Assembly: GCA_017853715.1 (NCBI GenBank)
Contig: JAFMIZ010000001.1
Location: forward strand, 78,679-138,054
DNA from: Pedosphaera sp.
GTDB taxonomy: Bacteria > Verrucomicrobiota > Verrucomicrobiia > Limisphaerales > DSYF01
Length of the DNA: 59,376 nt
Reading direction: 5' to 3'
Part shown: positions 8,633 to 17,029 of the stretch, piece after piece
How positions within the stretch are numbered: the stretch's first letter is position 1
Layout of the letters: each line of letters opens with the position of its first letter
Program-made: the position numbers and the translations under genes
The notes under the pieces: generated by a model
What the model was told of the DNA's origin: nothing
The model's input: the letters and a program-made list of their open reading frames with translations, nothing else
Database searches by the model: none

Positions 8633-9982
8633 CTAGGAAGAAGGTTTGGCGTTGTCGAACTTTAACCCAGCTTGGGCGACCAGCCATCCACTCAGCCCAA
8701 ACCAGCACCATGATGTGGCAGGGACGTAAAAGCCGAACTCAACCGAGGACTGAACGGCAAAAAAAGCAGTTCCGAGGGCTCCTCCAAACACCAGCCAGTC
8801 CCCTTTCCCCCCGGCCTCTTTGCCCACCCACAGCACGCCCCCAACCAGCAGCAAGAATAGAACTCCCCCCACCAGCCCGGAATCCGAGAACTGCTGCAAA
8901 TAGTCATTGTGCGCCAACCTTGCCATTTCCGCGTCCGGCGGGCGAACCGCTTCATAGACCTTTACAAACGTGCCCGGACCGCTTCCTGTGATTGGACGGG
9001 CCTTGACGTTATCCAATGCGGCCCGCCAGTAATCAAATCGCGCGACCACGCTAGTGGCTCCACGCTGAAAAAAGCCATGATACTTCAGGGCGAAACCGGC
9101 ATATCCCAGCACGACCAGTGAGACCACCACGCCAAGCTTCAGTCTCCTCGGCAAACTGGACCGCAGCAGCACCAAAACTCCCATGGCCAAGGCGAGGAGC
9201 CAGCCGGTTTTTGACCCTGACCAGAACAGACAGGCCGTCGCACCCAAACCAAGCGCACTGACAAGAGCGACACGTGCCCCAACCGTGAATTTCTCCCTCG
9301 CGGTCGCAAGCAACCCCAGCACCACCGGTGCCACCAGCAAGAGCAACCCTGCCAGGGAGTTAGGATAGAACAAGGTGGCAAAGATCCGGCCGCTCTCCAT
9401 TCGCTTCAGCAACTCGGGCTCCAACCGATCCTGCGAAGGAGCCACATAAGTCATGAAATACTCTCGCGAGGCCGCCAAGCCACCAAAGTGCTGCTCCCAG
9501 CCCGCCACCAACACCAACGAGAAAGGGATCACCAAGCCGGCGGCAAGATATGTCGGCCGCGACATACGTCCCGCCACCAGCAGGCCAAGGTAAAAGCAAA
9601 TCACGCCGACCGTGAAATGAACGCAGGTTAGCCGACTGATGCCTGCATCAATTGAAAATGGCACCGTTGCCCAAACCCAAAGCAGCCACGCAATCGGAAA
9701 CACTCCTAGCTGCCATTTTAGTCGGGATGGCCAGCGCATCAAGGGCAGCCCCGCCAGCACCAGCAAGCCCACCAGCGGATAGGCATAGCGCACCGGCCAC
9801 GACGTCAGCGCCCACTCCCAACCGTTGCTCGGCGGCGTGGACAGATGCTCCAGCAGAGGCGGGTTCGGAAATTTGAGAAAGCAGAGCCCAAGGAACAGTC
9901 CAAACATCGTCGCGTACATTCGCACAGCAGGCCCTGTCTCGGGTCTGGAGGCGGGAGCCGACGCTGGTTTGGGGCGAGCCAT
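8633..9982 (-). CDS. O-antigen ligase/polymerase-like membrane protein (Wzy_C family)
   Basis: A 449-residue polytopic protein with roughly ten to twelve hydrophobic segments and a large loop in the second half. The loop holds the Wzy_C-type signature ARPITGSGPGTFVKVYE followed by LAHNDYLQQFSDSGLVGG, the conserved H-N-D-Y-L motif of O-antigen ligases and polymerases that act on lipid-linked glycans at the periplasmic face. No other LPS gene is adjacent, so the substrate (O-antigen, exopolysaccharide or protein glycan) is unknown. The start is 1 bp from the holB stop, which implies translational coupling. Confidence 0.8.
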   Translation of the reverse strand: MARPKPASAPASRPETGPAVRMYATMFGLFLGLCFLKFPNPPLLEHLSTPPSNGWEWALTSWPVRYAYPLVGLLVLAGLPLMRWPSRLKWQLGVFPIAWLLWVWATVPFSIDAGISRLTCVHFTVGVICFYLGLLVAGRMSRPTYLAAGLVIPFSLVLVAGWEQHFGGLAASREYFMTYVAPSQDRLEPELLKRMESGRIFATLFYPNSLAGLLLLVAPVVLGLLATAREKFTVGARVALVSALGLGATACLFWSGSKTGWLLALAMGVLVLLRSSLPRRLKLGVVVSLVVLGYAGFALKYHGFFQRGATSVVARFDYWRAALDNVKARPITGSGPGTFVKVYEAVRPPDAEMARLAHNDYLQQFSDSGLVGGVLFLLLVGGVLWVGKEAGGKGDWLVFGGALGTAFFAVQSSVEFGFYVPATSWCWFGLSGWLVAQAGLKFDNAKPSS

Positions 9983-9983
9983 G

Positions 9984-11015
9984 CTAGAACTTCAGCTTCA
10001 GCAGGCCCACTTCCAAGGCGAGCGACTCCTGAACGTTGGTGTGCAACAGGCGCTGGGTCTGCTCGATGACTCGCAAGTTCGCCAGCGCCTCGGCTGAATT
10101 CACGCGGGCCGAAACCGTGCGCGTAGCCTCCAACTCGGGAAAGCTCAACAAGTCGCCGCCTGATCCCAACGTGAGCAGCCAAAGATCGCGCAACCACCAT
10201 TGCACCAGCCCCAACCAATCGTTACGCAGCCGACGGTACTCGGACTCCACCGCAGCCTTGAGTTCATCCTGCCATTTCTCGCGCAAATCCTTTTCGGCGT
10301 CCGCGTAACGCTCCAATGGCGAACGCGCCGACAAAGTTTGGTCGATCACCTCCCGCACCAAGGCCAACTGTTCAAGCAACATCCCCAGCAAGCGATAGCG
10401 TGCCAGCAAACTCCCCTCCTCCATCGCCACCAGAGCAGCGAACTTGCGCAGCCACTCAAGCTGTGCAGCATCAAAGCGCTTCGCGCCGTGCCCGCCAAAA
10501 TTCAGCCTCAAACAACGCGATTCAATGGTTTCCAAAACCCGCTCAGGCTCTGTCGTCGCCATGATGATCACCGAACGCGACGGTGGCTCCTCGAGGGTTT
10601 TCAAGAATGCGTTGGCCGACTGCATGTTCAGCCGGTCCGTCCCAACCACCACTGCCAGCTTCCACTTCGCTTCGGTGGGTTTCAGGTAAATCTGCTGCAT
10701 CAAATCGCGCATCTGCTCCACGCTGATGATGCGCGACTTCGACTCAGGCCGGACCCAATGCACATCAGCATGATTACCGTCGTCAATTTTCCGACATGAC
10801 GGGCAGGTGTCGCAGCAGTCCAGCGCGACGCCGTGGTCGCCTGAGAGCGGGGGGGTCTGACAATTTAACGTCTTGGCCAGTTGCCGCGATAGACCTTCAA
10901 GATCTTCCAGTTCGCTCCCAAAAAACAAGTAGCCGTGGGCGAGCCGACCACGCGCCAACGAGCGTTGGAGCAGTTCCACGCCCTGCGCGTATTGCGGATA
11001 ATTCTTAAAGGACAT
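9984..11015 (-). CDS. holB: DNA polymerase III delta-prime subunit (clamp loader)
   Basis: Clamp-loader subunit that helps open the sliding clamp. From the ATG at 11015 the product has 343 residues and opens SFKNYPQYAQGVELLQRSL. A cysteine cluster (C52, C67/C68, C71, C74) matches the zinc module of AAA+ clamp-loader subunits. NAFLKTLEEPP and the ESRCLRLNF segment with the SRC motif are diagnostic. The Walker A position reads FFGSELEDLEGL and lacks the GKT lysine, as expected for the non-hydrolysing delta-prime. An upstream in-frame ATG at 11069 would overlap the preceding gene and adds no conserved residues. Confidence 0.9.
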   Translation of the reverse strand: MSFKNYPQYAQGVELLQRSLARGRLAHGYLFFGSELEDLEGLSRQLAKTLNCQTPPLSGDHGVALDCCDTCPSCRKIDDGNHADVHWVRPESKSRIISVEQMRDLMQQIYLKPTEAKWKLAVVVGTDRLNMQSANAFLKTLEEPPSRSVIIMATTEPERVLETIESRCLRLNFGGHGAKRFDAAQLEWLRKFAALVAMEEGSLLARYRLLGMLLEQLALVREVIDQTLSARSPLERYADAEKDLREKWQDELKAAVESEYRRLRNDWLGLVQWWLRDLWLLTLGSGGDLLSFPELEATRTVSARVNSAEALANLRVIEQTQRLLHTNVQESLALEVGLLKLKF

Positions 11016-11034
11016 CGAGCAACTCCAGATAAAA

Positions 11035-12198
11035 CTACCGAGCTTGGCTGCGAAATGAACCGGCCACATCGCCCGGAACCGACCGAATCGTTCGCGCTCG
11101 TTTTGGCGACACTCGAATCAGCTCGTGCAATCGCGACTCCCATGCCGCACCGTCCAGCGGCAGATTCACCGCCTGGCGTTCCAGGGATGAGAACAAAATT
11201 GCATTGGCCAGTTCAATCGAGTGAATGCCCTCGGCTCCCGGAGCCAGCAAAGGCTCGCTGCCGAGAATGGCGTTGACGAAGTTTTGAAGCAATATCGCAT
11301 GCGCACTTTCCACCGGCACGAACGACAGCTCGGTGGTCATCGCCTGCGGTTTGGCAAACGCATCCGCAGTCGTCCGGCACAAGACAGTGGTTTCGACAGC
11401 ATTTGATGTCGCGAGCAACCGTCCATTCTCCCACAGCAATCGTCCGCGCGTTCCGGAAATCTCGAGCCGATTCGTGCCCGGCACCTCGCCCGTGGAACTG
11501 ATGAATGTGCCGGTGGCTCCGTTGGCCCACTCCAAGTAGGCAGTCACGTCATCCTCCACTTCGATGTCGTGAAAACGGCCCAACTGGCAAAAGCCTTGGA
11601 CGCTGGCCGGCATCCCCGCCAACCACTGCAGCATGTCCAAGTTGTGCAGGCACTGGTTTACCAACACGCCCCCACCCTCGCCTTCCCACGTTGCCCGCCA
11701 TTCACTGCTCGCGTAGTAGGCATCAGGCCGGAACCAGTCCGTGTTTATCCAACTTACGCGCACCAACTCTCCCAAGCTCCCGTTCCGCAGCCACTGGCGC
11801 ATTGCCTGGTAATGAGATTCAGCCCGAAACTGAAACATCCCACCGAAGACAAGTTCCGGGTGACGTTGATGCGCGGCAATGAACCGTTCGGCATCCGCCT
11901 TGTGCGCTGCGATGGGCTTCTCCGACATCACATGTAAACCCGCTGCGAACGCCTGCATCCCGATCTGTGGATGTTGCCAATGCGGTGTCGCCACGAGCAC
12001 GGCATCCACCAGCCCGGAGCGCATCAGGGCTTCCGGTTCCTGAAAAAACGGCAGCGTTGGAAACTCGTCCCGCGCGTCCGGGCTGCGCGAGGCAACCGCT
12101 TTCAGTTCACAGCGTGCCACTTTCCCAGCCATCACTGTTTTAGCGTGAAAGCGTCCGATGTTACCCAATCCAATGATGCCCAGGCGGACAGTTTTCAT
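11035..12198 (-). CDS. Gfo/Idh/MocA-family NAD(P)-dependent oxidoreductase
   Basis: A 387-residue sugar or inositol dehydrogenase-type protein. The Rossmann fold begins MKTVRLGIIGLGNIGRFHA, and the family motif appears as SEKPIAAH, with the lysine of the EKP triad. The C-terminal domain has GGGVLVNQCLHNLDMLQWL, holding the conserved histidine near the substrate. The substrate cannot be told, as the family covers many sugars. Verrucomicrobia often carry many paralogues that degrade complex glycans. It lies 7 bp downstream of the DUF554 gene and 19 bp upstream of holB. Confidence 0.88.
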   Translation of the reverse strand: MKTVRLGIIGLGNIGRFHAKTVMAGKVARCELKAVASRSPDARDEFPTLPFFQEPEALMRSGLVDAVLVATPHWQHPQIGMQAFAAGLHVMSEKPIAAHKADAERFIAAHQRHPELVFGGMFQFRAESHYQAMRQWLRNGSLGELVRVSWINTDWFRPDAYYASSEWRATWEGEGGGVLVNQCLHNLDMLQWLAGMPASVQGFCQLGRFHDIEVEDDVTAYLEWANGATGTFISSTGEVPGTNRLEISGTRGRLLWENGRLLATSNAVETTVLCRTTADAFAKPQAMTTELSFVPVESAHAILLQNFVNAILGSEPLLAPGAEGIHSIELANAILFSSLERQAVNLPLDGAAWESRLHELIRVSPKRARTIRSVPGDVAGSFRSQAR

Positions 12199-12205
12199 GC
12201 TTCCT

Positions 12206-12928
12206 TCACTTGAGTAAAACCGTAAGCAACGGTGCGAGCGCCAGGCTCGGCAGATAATCCGCGATCTCAACGCGCCGCACCTCAAAGACCAACAATGAAA
12301 CGGAGAAAACCATCAACCCCGCCGTGGCATTCACCGCATCCACCAAGCCGTGCGACGCCAAGAAGGGATGCAAAAGAACTGCCACCGACAAAGCAATGCT
12401 ACCCTGCAAAGCCAGCACCGGCAGGGCTGACAATGCCACGCCCCATCCGAACATCATCACAAACCCCATTGCGGCAAGCGCCTCCATGACCGCCTTGACG
12501 ATCAGCACCAAAGGGCCACCTCCCAGCGCTTCGGTTGTCGCTCCCAACCAGCCTAACGGCGCCGCGCAAAACAGGGCTGCGCAAACATTCACGGCATCGG
12601 AAGGATTCCGGCGGCGGGATTTCTGAGTCGCTGCGATGCGATCCCGCGCATAATGCCCGAGGCGGTTGGAAAGCTTTTGCAGGCGCAGGAGCTTTCCCAG
12701 GAGCCGCCCCAGCATCATGGCAACAATTACTACCGCAAGCTGCGAAAGGATCTGAAGAAAGCTGCCGTTTAAACTCATCCACGTAAGCCGCAAGCCCACT
12801 ACTGCCGTGGCAACTCCAAGAACGAGTTTCATGAACGTCTGATTCTCCGGAGAAGGGGGCGACTTGCGGATGAGGCCGACGATAGCGCCGAACAGGATTG
12901 CCAGTGCGTTGATGATGGAACCGGTCAC
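12206..12928 (-). CDS. DUF554-family membrane protein
   Basis: A 240-residue membrane protein with about seven hydrophobic segments. It starts TGSIINALAILFGAIVGL and contains CAAPLGWLGATTEAL and PLVLIVKAVMEALAAMGF, patterns that I recognise as the DUF554 (YqgA/YdfK) family of putative transporters with no established substrate. The GTG at 12928 is chosen because AAGG lies 4 bases before it and because the protein then begins at the conserved TGSIINAL block. The frame is open further upstream but overlaps the divergent gene at 13022. Confidence 0.78.
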   Translation of the reverse strand: MTGSIINALAILFGAIVGLIRKSPPSPENQTFMKLVLGVATAVVGLRLTWMSLNGSFLQILSQLAVVIVAMMLGRLLGKLLRLQKLSNRLGHYARDRIAATQKSRRRNPSDAVNVCAALFCAAPLGWLGATTEALGGGPLVLIVKAVMEALAAMGFVMMFGWGVALSALPVLALQGSIALSVAVLLHPFLASHGLVDAVNATAGLMVFSVSLLVFEVRRVEIADYLPSLALAPLLTVLLK

Positions 12929-13021
12929 GCCTTCACTTAGCCAGAGCCCACAGCCAAAGGCAATTCCGCGCGCCGGGTTTTGCGTTTTGACGCAGTTATC
13001 CGAATGCGATATGGTGTTCCC

Positions 13022-13999
13022 ATGGCAGCGTTCCCTCCCAGTTTCACCCGCGTGGTTGCAGTCACCGCGCTGGCACTTTCCTGTTTGCCGGTGATCGCAC
13101 AAGGGATGAAGGGACGCCCCATCGAGTATTCCGAGCCGCGCAATGCCGAGGAAAACTCCATGCTGAGCCCCAAGCAGTCCCGCCTGGGTTCTCTAGAAAG
13201 TGAACTTAACCGCCCCTTCGAAAGCATCAATCCCGGCCGATCCCTAGACGGTGTTCTGCTCAATGCTCCGCTGCCCACCCCGGCTCCGGTCAACCGAAAC
13301 CCCTCCAACAAACGGTTGGATTGGATGTATCGCTCGGCAGAAGATTTGATGTCCGTCGACTCGGTCGAGACCAAATACAAGCGTCCCCAACTGACACCGG
13401 ACGGACGCGATTTAAACAAGATGCGGCCCATGGAGCGCGCCTACTACGAGGCGCTTGACGCACGCAATGGAGTGCAAGCGACCAACCAATTGGGTTTTTC
13501 AACTTTCACAACCGAGGCAAGCGCGGGCCAGCCCGAATTGTCCGGACTGCCCAGCGGGCTGAGGGATGCCGTGCAGCGAACAATGCAAAACACACGCGGG
13601 TTTTCCTCGCCCGGTACCGAGGATGCCACCGACTTCGCCACGTTCAATTCCGGCTCAGGATTTCCTGGCAGACCGAGTCCGGCTGAATTACGACGCGCTC
13701 AGGATTTCATGAATATATACAACGCCTCCGGAACGCCGTCTGCGTCGGAGTCCCAGAGTTACACCACCATACGTTCGTCGCCTTACGTGAACAGCAGCTT
13801 CTACGATCTCGCAAAACCCCAACCAGCGACACCTCCTCCCGCAGCTGTCAGCAGCAGCCCTCAATTCGGGAGTTTTGCCCCGGTTGCGCCGGTGGCCCCA
13901 ATTTCGCCTGGAGCGGCTTACACGCCGGCACCGCAACCTGCCCGCAGCAGCCCCCCCAGTTCTCCGTTCATGAACGTGACTCGCGGCGGGATTCAATGA
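13022..13999 (+). CDS. Orphan secreted proline-rich protein
   Basis: I do not recognise this 325-residue protein. The ATG at 13022 gives a signal peptide (hydrophobic core VVAVTALALSCLPVIAQG, cleavage likely after AQ), so it should be exported to the periplasm or outer membrane. The middle is polar and low in aromatic residues, with blocks such as RLDWMYRSAEDLM and MRPMERAYYEALDARNG that could be helical. The last 80 residues are rich in proline, serine and alanine (QPATPPPAAVSSS, PQPARSSPPSSPF), suggesting a disordered tail. It is transcribed alone, away from the DUF554 gene and toward the pilB-like operon, with a shared terminator between. Confidence 0.7.
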   Translation: MAAFPPSFTRVVAVTALALSCLPVIAQGMKGRPIEYSEPRNAEENSMLSPKQSRLGSLESELNRPFESINPGRSLDGVLLNAPLPTPAPVNRNPSNKRLDWMYRSAEDLMSVDSVETKYKRPQLTPDGRDLNKMRPMERAYYEALDARNGVQATNQLGFSTFTTEASAGQPELSGLPSGLRDAVQRTMQNTRGFSSPGTEDATDFATFNSGSGFPGRPSPAELRRAQDFMNIYNASGTPSASESQSYTTIRSSPYVNSSFYDLAKPQPATPPPAAVSSSPQFGSFAPVAPVAPISPGAAYTPAPQPARSSPPSSPFMNVTRGGIQ

Positions 14000-14010
14000 T
14001 CCTGCCAAGC

Positions 14011-14044
14011 AAAAAGGCCGCACCTACTTCAGCGCGGCCTTTTG
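14011..14044. terminator. Bidirectional terminator
   Basis: AAAAAGGCCGC pairs with GCGGCCTTTT around a short loop. A on one side and T on the other give a T-run on both strands, ending the orphan gene (+) and the pilB-like operon (-). Confidence 0.85.
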
Positions 14045-14078
14045 CATCCTGGACTGGTTCGGGTCTGAGCCCGCTTTC

Positions 14079-15818
14079 CTAGTGGGCGGCAGTCATCACC
14101 AAAACCTGTTCCAGTGTCGAAACGCCCTCACGAACACGATCCAAGGCCACCATGCGAAGCGTGCGCATGCCCTGACCAATGGCCACCTTGGACATTTCGC
14201 GTGAGTTAGCACGGTTGATGATCAGTTTGCGAATTTCATCCGATACCGTCATTGCTTCAATGATGGCAATACGACCAGCGTAGCCGGAACTCTTACAACG
14301 ATCACACCCACGCCCGCGATACAGAGTGATGCCATCGAACAGGCTCGGGTCAATGTTCAGGTCCTGATACATCTTCGCCGGGTAAGTCACCGGCTCCTTG
14401 CAATGTGAGCAGATGCGCCGCATCAGACGTTGTGCGCAAGAGAGGATCACCGACGAGGAGATCAAGAATGGCGCGATGCCCATGTCATCCAGACGCGCAA
14501 TGGCGCCAGGCGCGTCGTTACAATGCATCGTACTCAAGACTTGGTGACCGGTGAGGGCTGCTTCAATAGCGATTTCCGCTGTTTCCGTATCACGGATCTC
14601 GCCGATCATGACGATGTCGGGATCCTGACGCAAAATGGAGCGTAGGGCATTGGCAAAGGTCAACCCGATTTCCTTCTTCACGGGCACCTGATTGATGCCA
14701 GGGATCTGGAATTCAACCGGGTCTTCTACCGTCACGATGTTGAAGATGGGGTTGTTCAACTCGTTCAAGGCCGAATACAGTGTGGTCGTCTTGCCTGATC
14801 CCGTCGGCCCCGTGACGAGAATCAAACCATGTGGCGCATCCACTGCCTGTTTGACCTGTTGGAACGTATCGGAATCCAGCCCCAGCTTATCGAGGCTGGC
14901 GGAGAGGTTCGACTTGTCCAAGACGCGCAACACGATCTTCTCGCCGTGAACGGTTGGCAGGATGGAGACACGCAAATCAAAATCCTTGCCGCTGACGCGC
15001 ACGCGCATACGTCCGTCCTGCGGCAGGCGGCGTTCAGCGATGTCGAGGTTGGACATGATTTTGATGCGCGAAGCCAACGCGAGTTGCATCTGCTTGGGCG
15101 GCGGGGTTGCATCTATCAAGACGCCATCCACACGGTAACGCAGTCGCACATGTTTCTCGAAAGGCTCCAAGTGAATATCACTCGCGCGATCCTTGATGGC
15201 TTGGATCAAGATCAAGTTGGCCAACTTGATCACGGGCGCTTCCTCGGACGAAGCTGCCAACTGGTCAAGGTTGACCTCCTCCATCGATTCATTGACGGTC
15301 TCGATGTTGTCCGGATCCAACTCCTGCTCGGCGCGCTCGGCAGCAGCCTGGATGATGTCCTCCATGCTGCCGCTCTTCGAGGAATCCACCGCACTGAGCT
15401 TGTCCATGATGGACTTCTCCGAGGCGATCATCGGCGACACGTCCATCTTCGTGATGCGCCTGACATCGTCGAGCGCGAGCACATTCAATGGGTCTGCCAT
15501 CGCGATATAGAGCTTGTTCTCTAGCCGATGTACAGCAATGACCTTGTGGCTCTGCGAAATTTCGCGGGGGAGAAGGTCCGCGATCTCTAGCGGAATTCCA
15601 ATACGCTGGAGGTTGATGGGCGGCACGCTCAAGACGCGGCCCATAGAGACCGTCATGTCCTGGTCGCTAACGAGCTTTTTATCCAGCATCAGCTTGAGCA
15701 GGCGCGTACCTTCTTTCTTCTGCTGTTCCAGTAACTCCTCCACCTGCACGGCGGTCAGGAGTCCGTCCTCAATCAGCGCATCAGCGATGCGCTCACCGAA
15801 TGTTTTGACATGTGGCAT
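14079..15818 (-). CDS. Type IV pilus / type II secretion assembly ATPase (PilB/GspE family)
   Basis: Hexameric cytoplasmic ATPase that drives assembly of a type IV pilus or type II pseudopilus. The 579-residue protein has an N-terminal MshEN/T2SSE_N-type domain (about 1-150) and an ATPase core. Walker A is GPTGSGKTTT with Lys343, the Asp box is TVEDPVEFQIPGINQV, Walker B is DPDIVMIGEIRD, and the His box is TMHCNDAPGAI. A tetracysteine zinc motif (C470, C473, C505, C508) is complete, as in PilB and GspE. It lies 2 bp after the TPR gene. No pilin, platform or secretin gene is in the window, so pilus versus secretion cannot be separated. Confidence 0.92.
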   Translation of the reverse strand: MPHVKTFGERIADALIEDGLLTAVQVEELLEQQKKEGTRLLKLMLDKKLVSDQDMTVSMGRVLSVPPINLQRIGIPLEIADLLPREISQSHKVIAVHRLENKLYIAMADPLNVLALDDVRRITKMDVSPMIASEKSIMDKLSAVDSSKSGSMEDIIQAAAERAEQELDPDNIETVNESMEEVNLDQLAASSEEAPVIKLANLILIQAIKDRASDIHLEPFEKHVRLRYRVDGVLIDATPPPKQMQLALASRIKIMSNLDIAERRLPQDGRMRVRVSGKDFDLRVSILPTVHGEKIVLRVLDKSNLSASLDKLGLDSDTFQQVKQAVDAPHGLILVTGPTGSGKTTTLYSALNELNNPIFNIVTVEDPVEFQIPGINQVPVKKEIGLTFANALRSILRQDPDIVMIGEIRDTETAEIAIEAALTGHQVLSTMHCNDAPGAIARLDDMGIAPFLISSSVILSCAQRLMRRICSHCKEPVTYPAKMYQDLNIDPSLFDGITLYRGRGCDRCKSSGYAGRIAIIEAMTVSDEIRKLIINRANSREMSKVAIGQGMRTLRMVALDRVREGVSTLEQVLVMTAAH

Positions 15819-15820
15819 GG

Positions 15821-16696
15821 TTAGTGGCGAAAGGCTTTACGGAGGTTCTTGACGATTTCGGCCGGTGACGCGACGTACCAGAGAATGCGGTTGTGGGTGA
15901 CCGCGGAAAGCTCCTTGGCCGCCTGCACGTTAAATGGATTTGCTGTCGCGACCAGTACGGCCTTGCCCATCCGATCAAACGGCAATACACACCAGCGCCG
16001 GCATGCATCCACCGGAAATGAACGACAAAGCTCCAGATCGATCTCGTAGCGCTCCAGCGGTATCAATCCGAGACGACACTTGTCGGCAAGAATTCGCAGA
16101 GATTTTTCGATCGGAAAGATCGCCTTGTCGGAAAGCAATTGAACGAAAGGATCGATCACATCGCCCGGTGAGGCCATTGGATCAGACGTTTGCCAGCAAA
16201 GGTCGAAGTCAGCTGCGGTGATATGCTTGGCGTCGACGAAGACCTTGCGCATGCCCTTGCTGCCGTCATCCACATCATCCACCAGGACCACCTTACGTGA
16301 CTTGGGTGCAGCAGGCTCGCCCGTCAATTTCAGCTTCGGCGCGAGCTCTGAGGACGGGGGTGGCATCTCGGGCATCTCGAGATTATCCACCGAAAAACTC
16401 GACGCCTTGCTCTCGATTTCGGCCAAAGCGGTCTTCACGTCCTGATCATCCGGATTGCACTGCAACACTGTCTCGTACTCGAGAATGGCTGAGGAGAGTT
16501 GCCCCATTTTCACATAAGCTTGGGCGATCCGCTTCGATGTGTTGACGACGTCATCCTCGCGACCCAGCTTGCTGTAAGCTTCCTTGAGGATTTCGAGCGA
16601 TTGATAATCCTGAGGTTGCGACTGCGTGATGACCTCAAACATTTCAATTGCTTGGTTCAACTGGGCTTCCTCAGCTGCGGTTAATGTCGTTGCCAT
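15821..16696 (-). CDS. TPR protein with a C-terminal GspE-N/MshEN-like domain
   Basis: A 291-residue cytoplasmic protein with no signal peptide. Residues about 5-110 form two to three tetratricopeptide-type helical pairs (for example QAYVKMGQLSSAILEYETVL). A linker rich in Pro and Ser follows (about 115-145). The C-terminal 140 residues contain CVLPFDRMGKAVLVATANPF, the pattern of the N-terminal domain of PilB/GspE ATPases, which binds cyclic di-GMP in some homologues. The gene sits 2 bp upstream of the PilB-like ATPase, so the two products probably work together. I infer a scaffold or regulator for the ATPase. An alternative in-frame start at 16783 is less likely, as the conserved TPR begins after codon 30 of that frame. 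Confidence 0.75.
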   Translation of the reverse strand: MATTLTAAEEAQLNQAIEMFEVITQSQPQDYQSLEILKEAYSKLGREDDVVNTSKRIAQAYVKMGQLSSAILEYETVLQCNPDDQDVKTALAEIESKASSFSVDNLEMPEMPPPSSELAPKLKLTGEPAAPKSRKVVLVDDVDDGSKGMRKVFVDAKHITAADFDLCWQTSDPMASPGDVIDPFVQLLSDKAIFPIEKSLRILADKCRLGLIPLERYEIDLELCRSFPVDACRRWCVLPFDRMGKAVLVATANPFNVQAAKELSAVTHNRILWYVASPAEIVKNLRKAFRH

Positions 16697-17029
16697 CGTT
16701 CTGAGCTTTACGTTCGCCGCCCCTTGCAGGGCGGCAGGATTTAAATCGGAGCAATCTTTCGGCCATTTTAGTTGGCCAGCCATTTTGAGGCAACTATCAC
16801 TTCTAGTGTCAAAAATGTCACCGCTTGTGTCTCAAACTGGAACCGTGTTTCATCTGCGCGGCGGTTCTTACCAGATCAAGGTGACAGCGCCAGGCTCAGC
16901 GCGACGGAGACGTTTCCTGCGATTTCAGGAGTCCCTTCAACCTCGTCACGCTGTTTGCTGCGCCATATGCAAATGGGGATTGCTGTCCTAGCGGTCCGAA
17001 CCTGCCCACAAACACACGATGCACGACGA
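16697..17029. other. 333-bp divergent intergenic region
   Basis: Lies between the TPR-pilB operon (-) and the debranching enzyme (+). It holds a small hairpin, GCCGCCC-CTTGCA-GGGCGGC at 16716-16735, in the leader of the minus operon. It has no tail of T's and no recognised riboswitch features. The open frame that continues upstream of the debranching enzyme shows no protein similarity. Both promoters should lie here, but none is convincing. Confidence 0.5.

Noticed and set aside
14829-15524. Plus-strand open frame opposite the pilB-like gene
   Set aside because: Shadow of a GC-rich coding sequence. The minus-strand gene has complete Walker and zinc motifs.
16716-16735. Hairpin in the leader of the TPR-pilB operon as a riboswitch
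   Set aside because: A 7-bp stem only. No conserved cyclic-di-GMP or other riboswitch core is seen around it.
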